In this document: one piece after another, positions 1-5,882 of the stretch | How the letters are laid out: every line of letters starts with the position of its first letter | Numbering within the stretch: the first letter of the stretch is position 1 | Assembly: GCA_937899305.1 (NCBI GenBank) | Contig: CALDJV010000074.1 | Location: 1-8,532 of the forward strand | Length of the DNA stretch: 8,532 bases | Source: an uncultured Cytophagaceae bacterium | GTDB lineage: Bacteria > Bacteroidota > Bacteroidia > Cytophagales > Microscillaceae | Direction of reading: 5' to 3' | Made by a program: the position numbers and the translations under genes | Notes under the pieces: model-generated | Told to the model about the DNA's origin: nothing | Seen by the model: the letters and a program-made list of their open reading frames with translations, nothing else | Databases searched by the model: none

Positions 1-86
1 TCCAGGTATTCTACAAAACTCATGACTTCAGCTTTTAGATGGTCAGGTAATTTATTGAATTTTTCGTAAAATTTAGTTGTGTTCAT
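1..86 (-). CDS. DUF2281-type small protein, probable antitoxin (partial, N-terminus only)
   Basis: The reverse strand starts with ATG at 86 and stays open to the window edge. It encodes 28 residues beginning MNTTKFYEKFNKLPDHLKAE and ending in VMSFVEYL. The pattern 'LP-xx-L-xx-EV-x-x-FVEYL' is the hallmark of the N-terminus of DUF2281 proteins. Members of this family are short and often precede a PIN-domain toxin in Bacteroidota and Cyanobacteria, so an antitoxin role is the usual proposal. Here the toxin partner, if there is one, would lie left of the window and cannot be seen. The gene is divergent from the small gene at 318. It has a plausible promoter at 123-153 with an inverted repeat overlapping it, which would fit autoregulation. 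The family call rests on only 28 residues; it could be an orphan DUF2281 protein with no toxin. Confidence 0.6.
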   Translation of the reverse strand, partial: MNTTKFYEKFNKLPDHLKAEVMSFVEYL

Positions 87-122
87 AAGTGTATACCAGA
101 ATATATAGTGTTTGTAATGTTA

Positions 123-153
123 TAAAGTTACAAAAAGTGTTTTTGATCGACAA
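123..153 (-). promoter_or_regulatory. Probable promoter of the DUF2281-type gene
   Basis: Read on the minus strand, TTG (plus-strand CAA at 151-153) is followed after 20 nt by TAACTTTA (plus-strand 123-130). This differs at one position from the Bacteroidota -7 consensus TAnnTTTG. It would give a leader of about 30 nt before the ATG at 86. The spacing is right; the one mismatch and the lack of any expression data keep confidence moderate. Confidence 0.4.
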
Positions 154-160
154 CACTTTT
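133..160. promoter_or_regulatory. 9-bp perfect inverted repeat, possible operator
   Basis: AAAAGTGTT at 133-141 is exactly complementary to AACACTTTT at 152-160, with a 10-nt spacer. It covers the -33 element of the minus-strand promoter and lies between two divergent genes, far from any stop codon, so it is placed like an operator rather than a terminator. Binding by the DUF2281-type protein or its partner is inference. Confidence 0.35.
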
Positions 161-288
161 CTTAGTATTTCCTTTGCCAAAGTTTGACAGTCATTGCAAA
201 TTTGAAATGGGTCCATTAATCTACAAGATCACCAATCATACATTGTGAATGTACTTATTTTTCCAGTACAAAACTTGGTAAAATCTCT

Positions 289-296
289 TATCTTTG
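289..296 (+). promoter_or_regulatory. -7 promoter element (TATCTTTG) ahead of the 318 gene
   Basis: TATCTTTG matches the Bacteroidota consensus TAnnTTTG exactly and lies 21 nt before the ATG at 318, implying a leader of roughly 10-15 nt. No TTG is found at the usual -33 distance; the nearest, at 275-277, is only 11 nt away. The upstream half is therefore weak or absent. Confidence 0.45.
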
Positions 297-317
297 CGCT
301 AAAATCCAATACAAAAA

Positions 318-527
318 ATGCCCGAATTCTCCACCCTTACCCAAGCCTTCGAATGGTTTTTAGAAAATGTATATCCTCATTTGCCTTCTGAGAAAAAGAG
401 AGCTTTAAAAGATGTACGCTATGATTTTTATAAAGAAGGCAAACGTGTTTCGGTCAATCGAATGACACGAGTTTTAAATGAATACAGTGACTTTGAAAAT
501 GTATTTCGACTAAATGAACAAAAATAA
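318..527 (+). CDS. Small hypothetical protein (69 aa)
   Basis: The ATG at 318 is preceded by an A-rich stretch typical of Bacteroidota starts and by an exact -7 element at 289-296. The 69-residue product begins MPEFSTLTQAFEWFLENVYP. It is soluble and highly charged, with no signal peptide or membrane segment. Two amphipathic helices seem likely: residues about 6-20, rich in F, W, E and L, and about 24-36 in the EKKRALKDVRYDFYKEGKR region. A third helical stretch, VNRMTRVLNEY, lies at 47-57. The small size, basic middle and helical make-up would allow nucleic-acid binding or a scaffold role, but I recognise no family and assign no function. A perfect hairpin starts 5 nt after the stop. The promoter element and orderly composition support a real gene. 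Confidence 0.7.
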   Translation: MPEFSTLTQAFEWFLENVYPHLPSEKKRALKDVRYDFYKEGKRVSVNRMTRVLNEYSDFENVFRLNEQK

Positions 528-531
528 ATGT

Positions 532-552
532 CGTCAATTTTTTTAATTGACG
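532..552. repeat. 8-bp perfect hairpin just after the 318 gene
   Basis: CGTCAATT (532-539) and AATTGACG (545-552) are exact reverse complements around a five-T loop. The hairpin begins 5 nt after the TAA. No T-run follows, so it is not a textbook terminator; it could protect the mRNA 3' end or act with the GC-rich hairpin downstream. Confidence 0.5.
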
Positions 553-592
553 CCTAAAGTACTATATTTACTTGTCTTTGAAAAACAAAGAT

Positions 593-634
593 GCCCCTGA
601 GGTGCTAGTTTGGAAGCTCACCCCAGAGGCTTTT
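593..634 (+). terminator. GC-rich hairpin with T-tract, probable intrinsic terminator
   Basis: GCCCCTGAGGTG (593-604) pairs with CACCCCAGAGGC (619-630) over 12 positions with two mismatches (C-A and A-C), leaving a 14-nt loop, and TTTT follows at once. It is strikingly GC-rich for this neighbourhood and has the most conventional terminator form in the window. It lies between the 318 and 656 genes and ends about 20 nt before the second ATG. It could end transcription of the first gene or act as a leader structure for the second. Confidence 0.5.
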
Positions 635-655
635 GTCAAATAAAAATTTAACGAC

Positions 656-898
656 ATGCAAGTTAGCAATTTCCCGGTTAGCGATCAATCCATCGAACTC
701 TTTGAGCAAAGTATCCGCAATCGTTTAGAGCAATATGCTTTTTCGGTACAAGTTCCCCTCACCCATTATGAGCAATCGGGGCAACAGTTCAATGCTGACA
801 GTACCGATTACATTACCAATCATTTAGAGGTTACTTTGATCGAGTTGCGTTACTTGATTAATGAGCTACAATTGTTGCAAACCTTGAAACAATATTAA
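656..898 (+). CDS. Small hypothetical protein (80 aa)
   Basis: The ATG at 656 follows A/T-rich sequence with no Shine-Dalgarno motif, as is normal in this phylum. The 80-residue product begins MQVSNFPVSDQSIELFEQSI. It has no signal peptide or membrane segment and is rich in Q, E, L and Y. The N-terminal third (about 10-30) looks helical, a polar middle follows (about 35-52, with HYEQSGQQF), and the C-terminal part (about 56-80) is leucine-rich with near-heptad spacing (LEVTLIELRYLINELQLLQTL), suggesting a helical hairpin or short coiled coil for self-association. I do not recognise the family. It is in the same direction as the 318 gene, but a terminator-like hairpin separates them, so cotranscription is uncertain. 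It is convergent with the next gene, with a large inverted repeat between. Confidence 0.65.
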   Translation: MQVSNFPVSDQSIELFEQSIRNRLEQYAFSVQVPLTHYEQSGQQFNADSTDYITNHLEVTLIELRYLINELQLLQTLKQY

Positions 899-987
899 GT
901 AACAGTTGTGCAATAATTGTCGGTTTTCACTTCAATTTTGCTCGTCATGCTTCTTAAAAAAATAGTCGAATTAACTTTGTTGAGCTC

Positions 988-1007
988 GTCACAGCATAGC
1001 TGTAGAC
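988..1007. repeat. Short palindrome with ACAGC/GCTGT core
   Basis: ACAGC (991-995) and GCTGT (999-1003) flank a three-base loop. GTC (988-990) and GAC (1005-1007) extend the stem after a one-base bulge, giving 8 pairs. It sits in the intergenic stretch 899-1157, about 90 nt after the stop of the 656 gene. The role is unknown; it may be a secondary terminator or a REP-like element. Confidence 0.35.
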
Positions 1008-1071
1008 TCGGTTGCCTTGCTATTAGCCAATTTTTTTAATCGCCTGTCAAACAAACTTTTTCTGAAAACCA

Positions 1072-1095
1072 GACACTTATTTTGAACATGTTACT
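1072..1095. repeat. Left arm of a 24-bp imperfect inverted repeat around the 1158-1727 gene
   Basis: These 24 bases match the reverse complement of 1756-1779 at 22 positions; the two differences are adjacent (1087-1088). The arms are 660 bp apart and enclose one gene and its terminator hairpin. A match this long by chance within so small a window is very unlikely. Confidence 0.7.
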
Positions 1096-1100
1096 AGATT

Positions 1101-1152
1101 CAAGTGACAGTTCCACTTTTAAAACTATTGTCGAAAAAAGTGGAACTGCTTG
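1101..1152. terminator. Large inverted repeat between convergent genes, probable bidirectional terminator
   Basis: CAGTTCCACTTTT (1108-1120) is exactly complementary to AAAAGTGGAACTG (1136-1148) around a 15-nt loop. After a three-base bulge the stem continues with CAAG (1101-1104) against CTTG (1149-1152), giving 17 pairs in all. It ends 6 nt after the stop codon of the minus-strand gene and lies about 200 nt past the plus-strand gene at 656. No T-tract lies outside the stem, but the arms themselves carry T/A runs on both strands. Confidence 0.6.
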
Positions 1153-1157
1153 ATTGA

Positions 1158-1727
1158 CTAAAACGGTGGTGGTGTGTAAAAAAAGCCATCTTCCCCAAAG
1201 TTTTTACGGAGGGTGCTCAAAACCTTGCTGACATTGTCGTAAGGGCCGCTCAAGTAAAAAGGCTTCCCATCTTTGCCAAATTCTATGTCATCTATCTCGT
1301 CGGTAATGAGGTCTTCGTTTAAAAAACGTTCGGTAATTCGCCAATCCTTGTCCATAGGAGCAAATCCACATTCTTCGGCATAATCGATGCCTCCAAAAAT
1401 GATATTATGGGCTTGCGAAGGCGTAATTTCTACGTAGTCACGCCCCTCTCGCTGATACCCCTGATCAACAAATTCTTCGAAATCGCCTGGTTCGGCATTG
1501 ATATATAAGATGGTGCTCTTGAGCCCCAGGCATCCTTTATCGATCAAGTACATGCAAAAACAAATTTTGCCACTGGGCATGACCTTACTTACATAGACTG
1601 AGGTGAGGTCGTGACTATCAAACCAGTTTTCGTTGGCAAAACATTTATGAAAAGGTAAATTTTGAGCCTTAGTGGCTACATACTTTTTGGCAAGTTGGGT
1701 TTCTTGCTTGTTACGTGGCCTTATCAT
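1158..1727 (-). CDS. Conserved hypothetical protein with 'GKDGKPFY-SGP-D' motif (189 aa)
   Basis: This is a soluble 189-residue protein without a signal peptide or membrane helix. Three motifs resemble those of a widespread uncharacterised bacterial family I recall from memory: MYLIDKGCLGLKST at 59-72 (family pattern roughly 'LVD-x-x-CLGVK'), FGGIDYAEECGFAPMDKDW at 111-129 (family 'YA-xx-LGF-x-PH-x-D'), and FGKDGKPFYLSGPYD at 150-164. The usual PH pair in the second motif is PM here, so that site is altered. The C-terminus is aromatic and proline-rich (FFYTPPPF). No biochemical role is known to me. The ATG at 1727 is about 14 nt from a good minus-strand promoter (1741-1769), which supports this start. 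The gene stands alone and is enclosed by inverted-repeat arms at 1072-1095 and 1756-1779, which is unusual for a housekeeping gene. Confidence 0.85.
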   Translation of the reverse strand: MIRPRNKQETQLAKKYVATKAQNLPFHKCFANENWFDSHDLTSVYVSKVMPSGKICFCMYLIDKGCLGLKSTILYINAEPGDFEEFVDQGYQREGRDYVEITPSQAHNIIFGGIDYAEECGFAPMDKDWRITERFLNEDLITDEIDDIEFGKDGKPFYLSGPYDNVSKVLSTLRKNFGEDGFFYTPPPF

Positions 1728-1740
1728 ACTATAGATTGTT

Positions 1741-1769
1741 TAAAGATAAAAACTTAGTAACACTTTCAA
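1741..1769 (-). promoter_or_regulatory. Probable promoter of the 189-aa gene
   Basis: On the minus strand, TTG (plus-strand 1767-1769) is followed after 18 nt by TATCTTTA (plus-strand 1741-1748), one base off TAnnTTTG. The ATG at 1727 would have a very short leader. The -33 element lies inside the right inverted-repeat arm while the -7 lies in the enclosed segment. Confidence 0.45.
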
Positions 1770-1779
1770 AATAAGTGTC
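1756..1779. repeat. Right arm of the 24-bp imperfect inverted repeat
   Basis: This is the partner of 1072-1095 (22 of 24 positions). It overlaps the -33 region of the promoter at 1741-1769. Similarity fades quickly beyond the arm on both sides, and no matching direct repeat that could be a target-site duplication is seen next to the two outer ends. Confidence 0.7.
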
Positions 1780-1815
1780 CGATTTGGTCATATGCATGGA
1801 CTGTTGGACGAGGCA

Positions 1816-1850
1816 TTTTTTGCGCCCATAGCAGCGCTACGGGCAATAAA
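1816..1850. terminator. Strong hairpin, possible terminator of the paired membrane-protein genes
   Basis: TAGC (1829-1832) and GCTA (1836-1839) surround a three-base loop. The stem continues through an A-C mismatch with CCC/GGG and G-C, then after a small bulge into T-run/A-run pairing (1816-1821 against 1845-1850). TGGACT (1797-1802) and AGTCCA (1859-1864) form an outer nested pair. It lies about 80 nt beyond the stop at 1932 on the minus strand. It lacks a clean T-tract, so a terminator role is plausible, not certain. Confidence 0.4.
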
Positions 1851-1931
1851 AATAACAAAGTCCAGTAGTTCAGGCAGTAGAGAAAAACCGATAGTTATTG
1901 CGAACGTGTTACTTAATGCAACAAAGTTACC

Positions 1932-2387
1932 TCATTTTTTCTGGAATAGTTGAGTTTCAAAAGGGAGTTTGGTTTGGTAAAAAAAGTTGGCCATCTTTTG
2001 GGCGTTTTTATTACTAAATCCCCTTTGTAGAGTGGGTGCATCTTTTCCGGCTTGATGAATAACCAAGGTATAGCCCTTTTTGCCTCGATAGTCAAGTTGC
2101 AAACGGGTAATATTTTCGTAACGAATGGTTTGGGTGTCAAATATGGTTTTGGTATTCAACTCCATCGTTTGATGATCAGCTACCTTGATGGTAGTCCAAT
2201 ACAGCAAAAAGTAGTAGATCATCAACAATAGGACGGATACTGCCCCTACCGTAAGCAAAACAGTACTTGATTTGAGAATCGATTTGATACCCAGAATGAT
2301 ATTGAAAATCATCGCTGATCCAAGAAACAGCGTGAAAAAAATTGTCAATCCCACTCCAGTATTAAAAGATACTTGTGGATGTTCCAT
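1932..2387 (-). CDS. Two-helix membrane protein with PH-like C-terminal region, paralogue B (151 aa)
   Basis: Two hydrophobic stretches are visible, residues about 12-34 (LTIFFTLFLG...NIILGI) and about 43-65 (VLLTVGAVSVLLLMIYYFLLYW). They predict a hairpin in the inner membrane with a soluble C-terminal part of about 85 residues. That tail, starting at WTTIKVADHQTMELNTKTIF with a YENITRLQLDYRGKKGYTLVIH segment, has the alternating beta-strand look of bacterial PH-like (YcxB/bPH type) domains. The fold is inferred from pattern only. The protein aligns along nearly its whole length with the product of the gene just upstream (about 35% identity by hand count, one gap), so the two are tandem duplicates. 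Only 42 bp separate the genes, so they are probably one transcript, with this gene second. The start aligns with that of the partner. Function is unknown. Confidence 0.8.
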   Translation of the reverse strand: MEHPQVSFNTGVGLTIFFTLFLGSAMIFNIILGIKSILKSSTVLLTVGAVSVLLLMIYYFLLYWTTIKVADHQTMELNTKTIFDTQTIRYENITRLQLDYRGKKGYTLVIHQAGKDAPTLQRGFSNKNAQKMANFFYQTKLPFETQLFQKK

Positions 2388-2429
2388 AGGTTAAATATAA
2401 TATACTTTGCTGAATGATGTAAAATTGAA

Positions 2430-2882
2430 TTACTTTTCCTGGAAATATTCGGTTTGGAGAGGCAATTGGTTTTCACGAAGCAAATCCACTATAGTTTGGG
2501 CATCTTGTTTGCCCAAACCACCCTTGAAAGCTTGATTTTCTTTGCCTTTTTGGTAAATGCGCAAAGCATACCCACCTCGAGGATGATGGAGCTTTATTTT
2601 TGTGATATTTTCGTAATGCTCAATTTTGGTTTTATATAGGGTTTTGGTGGTCCACTCTATCGTAGTAGAGTTGACTACCCTGATGGTAATCCAACGAGGA
2701 AAAGACATGTAAATGAAACCCAAAATAACGACACTGCACACCAGTATAAAAATGGCTTGAGGGAGTTTTGTGAGAGATTGAGTAGCCAGGTAAATGTTAA
2801 GGATAGTCCCCAGGCCAAGTAGAACAGTCAAAAAAATGGAAATCCCCATTCCATTCGTCAAAGATATTTGTGAATGATTCAT
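2430..2882 (-). CDS. Two-helix membrane protein with PH-like C-terminal region, paralogue A (150 aa)
   Basis: This is the same architecture as the downstream gene: helices at about 12-34 and 43-63, then a beta-rich tail beginning WITIRVVNSTTIEWTTKTLY and containing YENITKIKL, the best conserved block of the pair. I chose the ATG at 2882 because MNHSQISLTNG then aligns residue for residue with MEHPQVSFNTG of the paralogue. An in-frame ATG at 2897 would add five residues (MPTQL). Shared features include HxQxS at the N-terminus, W at 64, TKT at 79-81, YENIT, and a final LPxxTxxFQxK. This is probably the first gene of a two-gene unit. Only a weak -7-like box (TAACTTTT, plus-strand 2929-2936) lies upstream, and two palindromes separate it from the WG-repeat gene. 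Function is unknown; lipid or membrane-curvature binding would be speculation from the PH-like pattern. Confidence 0.8.
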   Translation of the reverse strand: MNHSQISLTNGMGISIFLTVLLGLGTILNIYLATQSLTKLPQAIFILVCSVVILGFIYMSFPRWITIRVVNSTTIEWTTKTLYKTKIEHYENITKIKLHHPRGGYALRIYQKGKENQAFKGGLGKQDAQTIVDLLRENQLPLQTEYFQEK

Positions 2883-2957
2883 GAGTTGAGTAGGCAAGTG
2901 TTAGAATGGTTTATGGATATAGGAGGCAAAAAGTTAACTTAATATTGATAGAATTAT

Positions 2958-2987
2958 TTGTTGGTAGTATATTGGTACTACCAACAA
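2958..2987 (-). terminator. 12-bp perfect inverted repeat, probable terminator of the WG-repeat gene
   Basis: TTGTTGGTAGTA (2958-2969) is the exact reverse complement of TACTACCAACAA (2976-2987), with a six-base loop. It lies about 57 nt past the WG-repeat stop. Its outer eight bases are the same as those of the hairpin at 5883-5914, which also follows a minus-strand gene. No strong T-tract follows. Confidence 0.6.
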
Positions 2988-2993
2988 GAAATA

Positions 2994-3015
2994 AGATGAT
3001 TGACGTCAGTCATCT
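2994..3015. repeat. 22-bp near-perfect palindrome centred on TGACGTCA
   Basis: The two halves, 2994-3004 and 3005-3015, are complementary at all but one position pair (3000 with 3009, a T opposite G that would be a wobble pair in RNA). It has no loop, so as DNA it looks like a dimer binding site. It lies between the WG-repeat stop (3044) and the 2958-2987 hairpin. It could also be part of a double terminator. Confidence 0.45.
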
Positions 3016-3043
3016 ATTGGCTTTTTTCTTCTGGACAAAGAGG

Positions 3044-5653
3044 CTATTTTTTTAAAGGCAACTGTACTTTTACAAACAAATTTTTGTTTGTATGCGATTC
3101 CACTTTCTTGGCAAATTCCTTCAAAACCCGTATCAACTCTTTGTTGTAACCATACCCTAAGCCCCCATCTTCAACTTCAAAGTTTGAAAAATCACCTTTA
3201 AAATGTATAACAATTTGCCCCTTGATATTGTACTTCAAAGCTTTTTGAGGTTGACGGAAATTTTCCTTGAGATATTTTTTCCAGTTTTTATATTCGTAGG
3301 CTATTTCATGATGTACAGTAAACTTGATGTCTTTTTCTTGGTATGATATGTCATCATATACAATGGATTTTGTTTGCCATAGTATTTTTCCTTGTAAATT
3401 TAGATGATACCAGGTCCCATCTTTGAATGCCTTAATTTCTTGATTGTTGTAATATTTTACCTCAACCTCTTTGTACTTACAAGGAATGATTTCCTCTCCT
3501 CGTAGGTTTATTACTCCTTGCTGATTTTTACCCTTAGATACTAATAACAAAGCCTCATTTCTACGATCCACTTCCATTTGCTCATATATGAAATCAGTGA
3601 TTTTCTTACCAGTAATAGGATGAAAAAGGGCGTACTTTCCGGCGTGTTCTACTCTAAATGTACTATCGAGTCCGTTTCTCAATAACGTAATATCGTTGTA
3701 TTTGGCAGGTATGATGATCTCTCCCAAATGATTGATGACCCCTACTTTAGTTTCATTTTTTGAATTCAATCTAACCAGTTTAAATTGACCAGTTTGGTTA
3801 ATTTTCTTAATACTAGTGAACTCAAAAGGAGTTGTCAATTGCCCTTGATGGTTGATAAGTGCAAAACGTCCATTTTTCTTTACTCCTACCTTTTGACTGA
3901 CATCATCATATTCAAATGAGGTTACTTTTTTACCAAAACGGTTGAGAAAACCGTGTTTATTTTTATCCTGAGATGCACCAAATAGTCCTACAGCATTTAC
4001 TGGAAATATTTTTTTATAAAATCTACCCAACCGCCTTCCTTGGTCTACATTTAACAGTGCATACAGGTTATTTTTTTTCATGATCAAGATATTTTCGGCT
4101 CCACTAAACAAGAGGTCATCATAACGGGGAGTTTTGAGTATTTTTCTTTGGGCATTCATCACCTTCACCTTGTCTTTGTGAAGGATCATAATTTGTAGAG
4201 GCTTGGTACTGGATACCTTAAATAAAGGGTAAAATACCTCTGGGGTTAACAATACTTTCCCTTTAAGATTGATGATGCCTTGTTTTTGACCTTTTGCTAC
4301 GACAAATAGTGGAGTTTCGAGCGTGGTCACTAGTTGTATTTGATCATAAATTGGCGGAAGCAATACTTTACCCTCCTGGTTTATGATGCCTTGTTTTTGG
4401 TGGAGAGTGACGATAAACAATAATAGGTTTTTGGTATTTTTGAAAATTTGAATTTTGTGGTAGCGAAGTGGTATGATTATCTTCCCAGAACGATTGATGA
4501 TGCCTTGTCTTTGACCATCGTTCTCAACCTTAAAATAAGGATATTTCGGATTTAAAATATCAATCTTATTGTATTTTAAAGGAACGACTACTTTCCCTGT
4601 GGTATCAATCAATCCTACTTTATTGCTTACACGAGGTATGGGTCTGCCTGTTTTATCTTTTGGTACAGTATAGGTTTTACTAGCAACCTTAAGTATACCA
4701 GGAACAAACTTTTCTACTTTTTTGTACAAAGGAGGTATGAGTACCTTACCTTGCTGATTTATCCAACTTTTTTGAGCGTTTTGAGTAAGTTCATACCCAT
4801 CAATCAATCTTCTTTCTCTCTTTATATTTGTATATTTTATTGGTAGTATGGTATCTCTTTTGTCATTCAATATCCCGGTGAGTTTTCCTAAATAAACCTG
4901 ATAAAGCAGGGTAGGATTTTTTAACCTACTGATGTGGTCATATTTTATTGGAATGATGACTCTATTTTGAGCATCCACAACACCTCTTTTCTCATTGTTT
5001 ACTACTTGGTAGTGTTTAAGTGGGTGGTGGATAAGTGACACTGGTTTATTGTTACCAAATGCTTGTAGGCGACGATTTTCATCTAATATGCTGTATTGAT
5101 CATTTCTTTTGAGTCTATAGTTATATGGATACTTAGAAACATAGTCAATGTCATCGTAGATGGTGGGTAGGATTTGTTTTCCTTGCTCACCTATAATCCC
5201 ATAACGATTGTTGATTTTAACGACCAAGTCATCGTAAATCTTTGTCTTTTTTTTGGCAATGGCATCTGACACATACTTGGTTCTGGAAAATACCTTGATG
5301 TATTGATACTTGATTGGAATAATGATTTTTCCTTTGTTGGCAATCAATCCTTGTTTATTGCCTAGGGTGACAATACTATACCGTTGGTAAGCTTCTATGT
5401 TGGCGTATTTTATTGGTATGGTGACTTGTCCTTTTTTATTTATCAAACCGTATAGCCCTTTGTTACTTACTACGGCTACATCAGCTTGAAATTGGTACAC
5501 AAAATCAAACTTTGCAGGAATAACGATGTCTCCTTGTTCATTTTTGTATCCCCAATATTCGTTTTTGTTTTCGAAGGGAATCAATTTTTGAGCCTGCGTA
5601 TTGAGTGATGTCAATAGGCAGATAAGTGTGAGGAAATAAATGATGTTTTTCAT
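3044..5653 (-). CDS. Secreted WG-repeat protein with C-terminal TonB-C-like domain (869 aa)
   Basis: Residues 1-22 form a Sec signal peptide (MKNIIYFLTLICLLTSLNTQAQ) with a TQA-Q type I cleavage site and no lipobox. From about 30 to 770 there are some 20 WG-type beta repeats, with cores near residues 34, 68, 100, 150, 187, 223, 259, 295, 346, 383, 421, 458, 496, 531, 567, 597, 637, 674, 712 and 748. A typical unit reads YGLINKKGQVTIPIKYANI; those near 187, 496, 531 and 748 are degenerate. Residues about 785-869 (NWKKYLKENFRQPQKALKYNIKGQIVIHF by position, then GLGYGYNKELIRVLKEF and a final VQLPLKK) fit the TonB C-terminal fold: W, P-xx-A, G-x-V, L-I-R-V-L-K, and a closing hydrophobic-P-hydrophobic strand. 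There is no enzyme domain. WG repeats are thought to be protein-interaction modules; the product is probably periplasmic or surface-exposed. It is apparently transcribed alone, with palindromes downstream and an exact -7 box at 5749-5756. Confidence 0.9.
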   Translation of the reverse strand: MKNIIYFLTLICLLTSLNTQAQKLIPFENKNEYWGYKNEQGDIVIPAKFDFVYQFQADVAVVSNKGLYGLINKKGQVTIPIKYANIEAYQRYSIVTLGNKQGLIANKGKIIIPIKYQYIKVFSRTKYVSDAIAKKKTKIYDDLVVKINNRYGIIGEQGKQILPTIYDDIDYVSKYPYNYRLKRNDQYSILDENRRLQAFGNNKPVSLIHHPLKHYQVVNNEKRGVVDAQNRVIIPIKYDHISRLKNPTLLYQVYLGKLTGILNDKRDTILPIKYTNIKRERRLIDGYELTQNAQKSWINQQGKVLIPPLYKKVEKFVPGILKVASKTYTVPKDKTGRPIPRVSNKVGLIDTTGKVVVPLKYNKIDILNPKYPYFKVENDGQRQGIINRSGKIIIPLRYHKIQIFKNTKNLLLFIVTLHQKQGIINQEGKVLLPPIYDQIQLVTTLETPLFVVAKGQKQGIINLKGKVLLTPEVFYPLFKVSSTKPLQIMILHKDKVKVMNAQRKILKTPRYDDLLFSGAENILIMKKNNLYALLNVDQGRRLGRFYKKIFPVNAVGLFGASQDKNKHGFLNRFGKKVTSFEYDDVSQKVGVKKNGRFALINHQGQLTTPFEFTSIKKINQTGQFKLVRLNSKNETKVGVINHLGEIIIPAKYNDITLLRNGLDSTFRVEHAGKYALFHPITGKKITDFIYEQMEVDRRNEALLLVSKGKNQQGVINLRGEEIIPCKYKEVEVKYYNNQEIKAFKDGTWYHLNLQGKILWQTKSIVYDDISYQEKDIKFTVHHEIAYEYKNWKKYLKENFRQPQKALKYNIKGQIVIHFKGDFSNFEVEDGGLGYGYNKELIRVLKEFAKKVESHTNKNLFVKVQLPLKK

Positions 5654-5748
5654 GATAGATAAAGTTTATTCACGTATTTTTTATTGATCTCAAGTTAATC
5701 TGAGTAGGTTGTTTGTTCTTGATACAATGTTTAGCACAGAACTTTCTC

Positions 5749-5756
5749 CAAATATA
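5749..5756 (-). promoter_or_regulatory. -7 promoter element (TATATTTG) upstream of the WG-repeat gene
   Basis: Plus-strand CAAATATA reads TATATTTG on the minus strand, an exact TAnnTTTG match about 96 nt before the ATG at 5653. No TTG is found at the right distance upstream, so only half of the promoter is supported. Confidence 0.35.
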
Positions 5757-5882
5757 CGGGTAGAAGAAGAGGTAAACTAGTTAGGGCTATGGATAATGAA
5801 TAGGTCGAGTATATGCGCGTTAGAATATTGAATAGGGGTGACTGATGAAAAATTAGCTGATAGAAGAAAACAAGCAGAAACC

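Noticed and set aside
1072..1779. Calling the bracketed segment an insertion sequence
   Set aside because: There is no transposase and no target-site duplication, so only the repeats are reported.
1913..2140. 75-codon minus-strand open frame within the 1932-2387 gene
   Set aside because: It overlaps, in another frame, a coding region supported by alignment with its paralogue.
2454..2639. 61-codon plus-strand open frame
   Set aside because: It is antisense to the 2430-2882 gene, which is supported by its paralogue.
1101..3015. CRISPR-like array from the several hairpins
   Set aside because: The hairpins differ in sequence and are irregularly spaced, with no repeat-spacer pattern.
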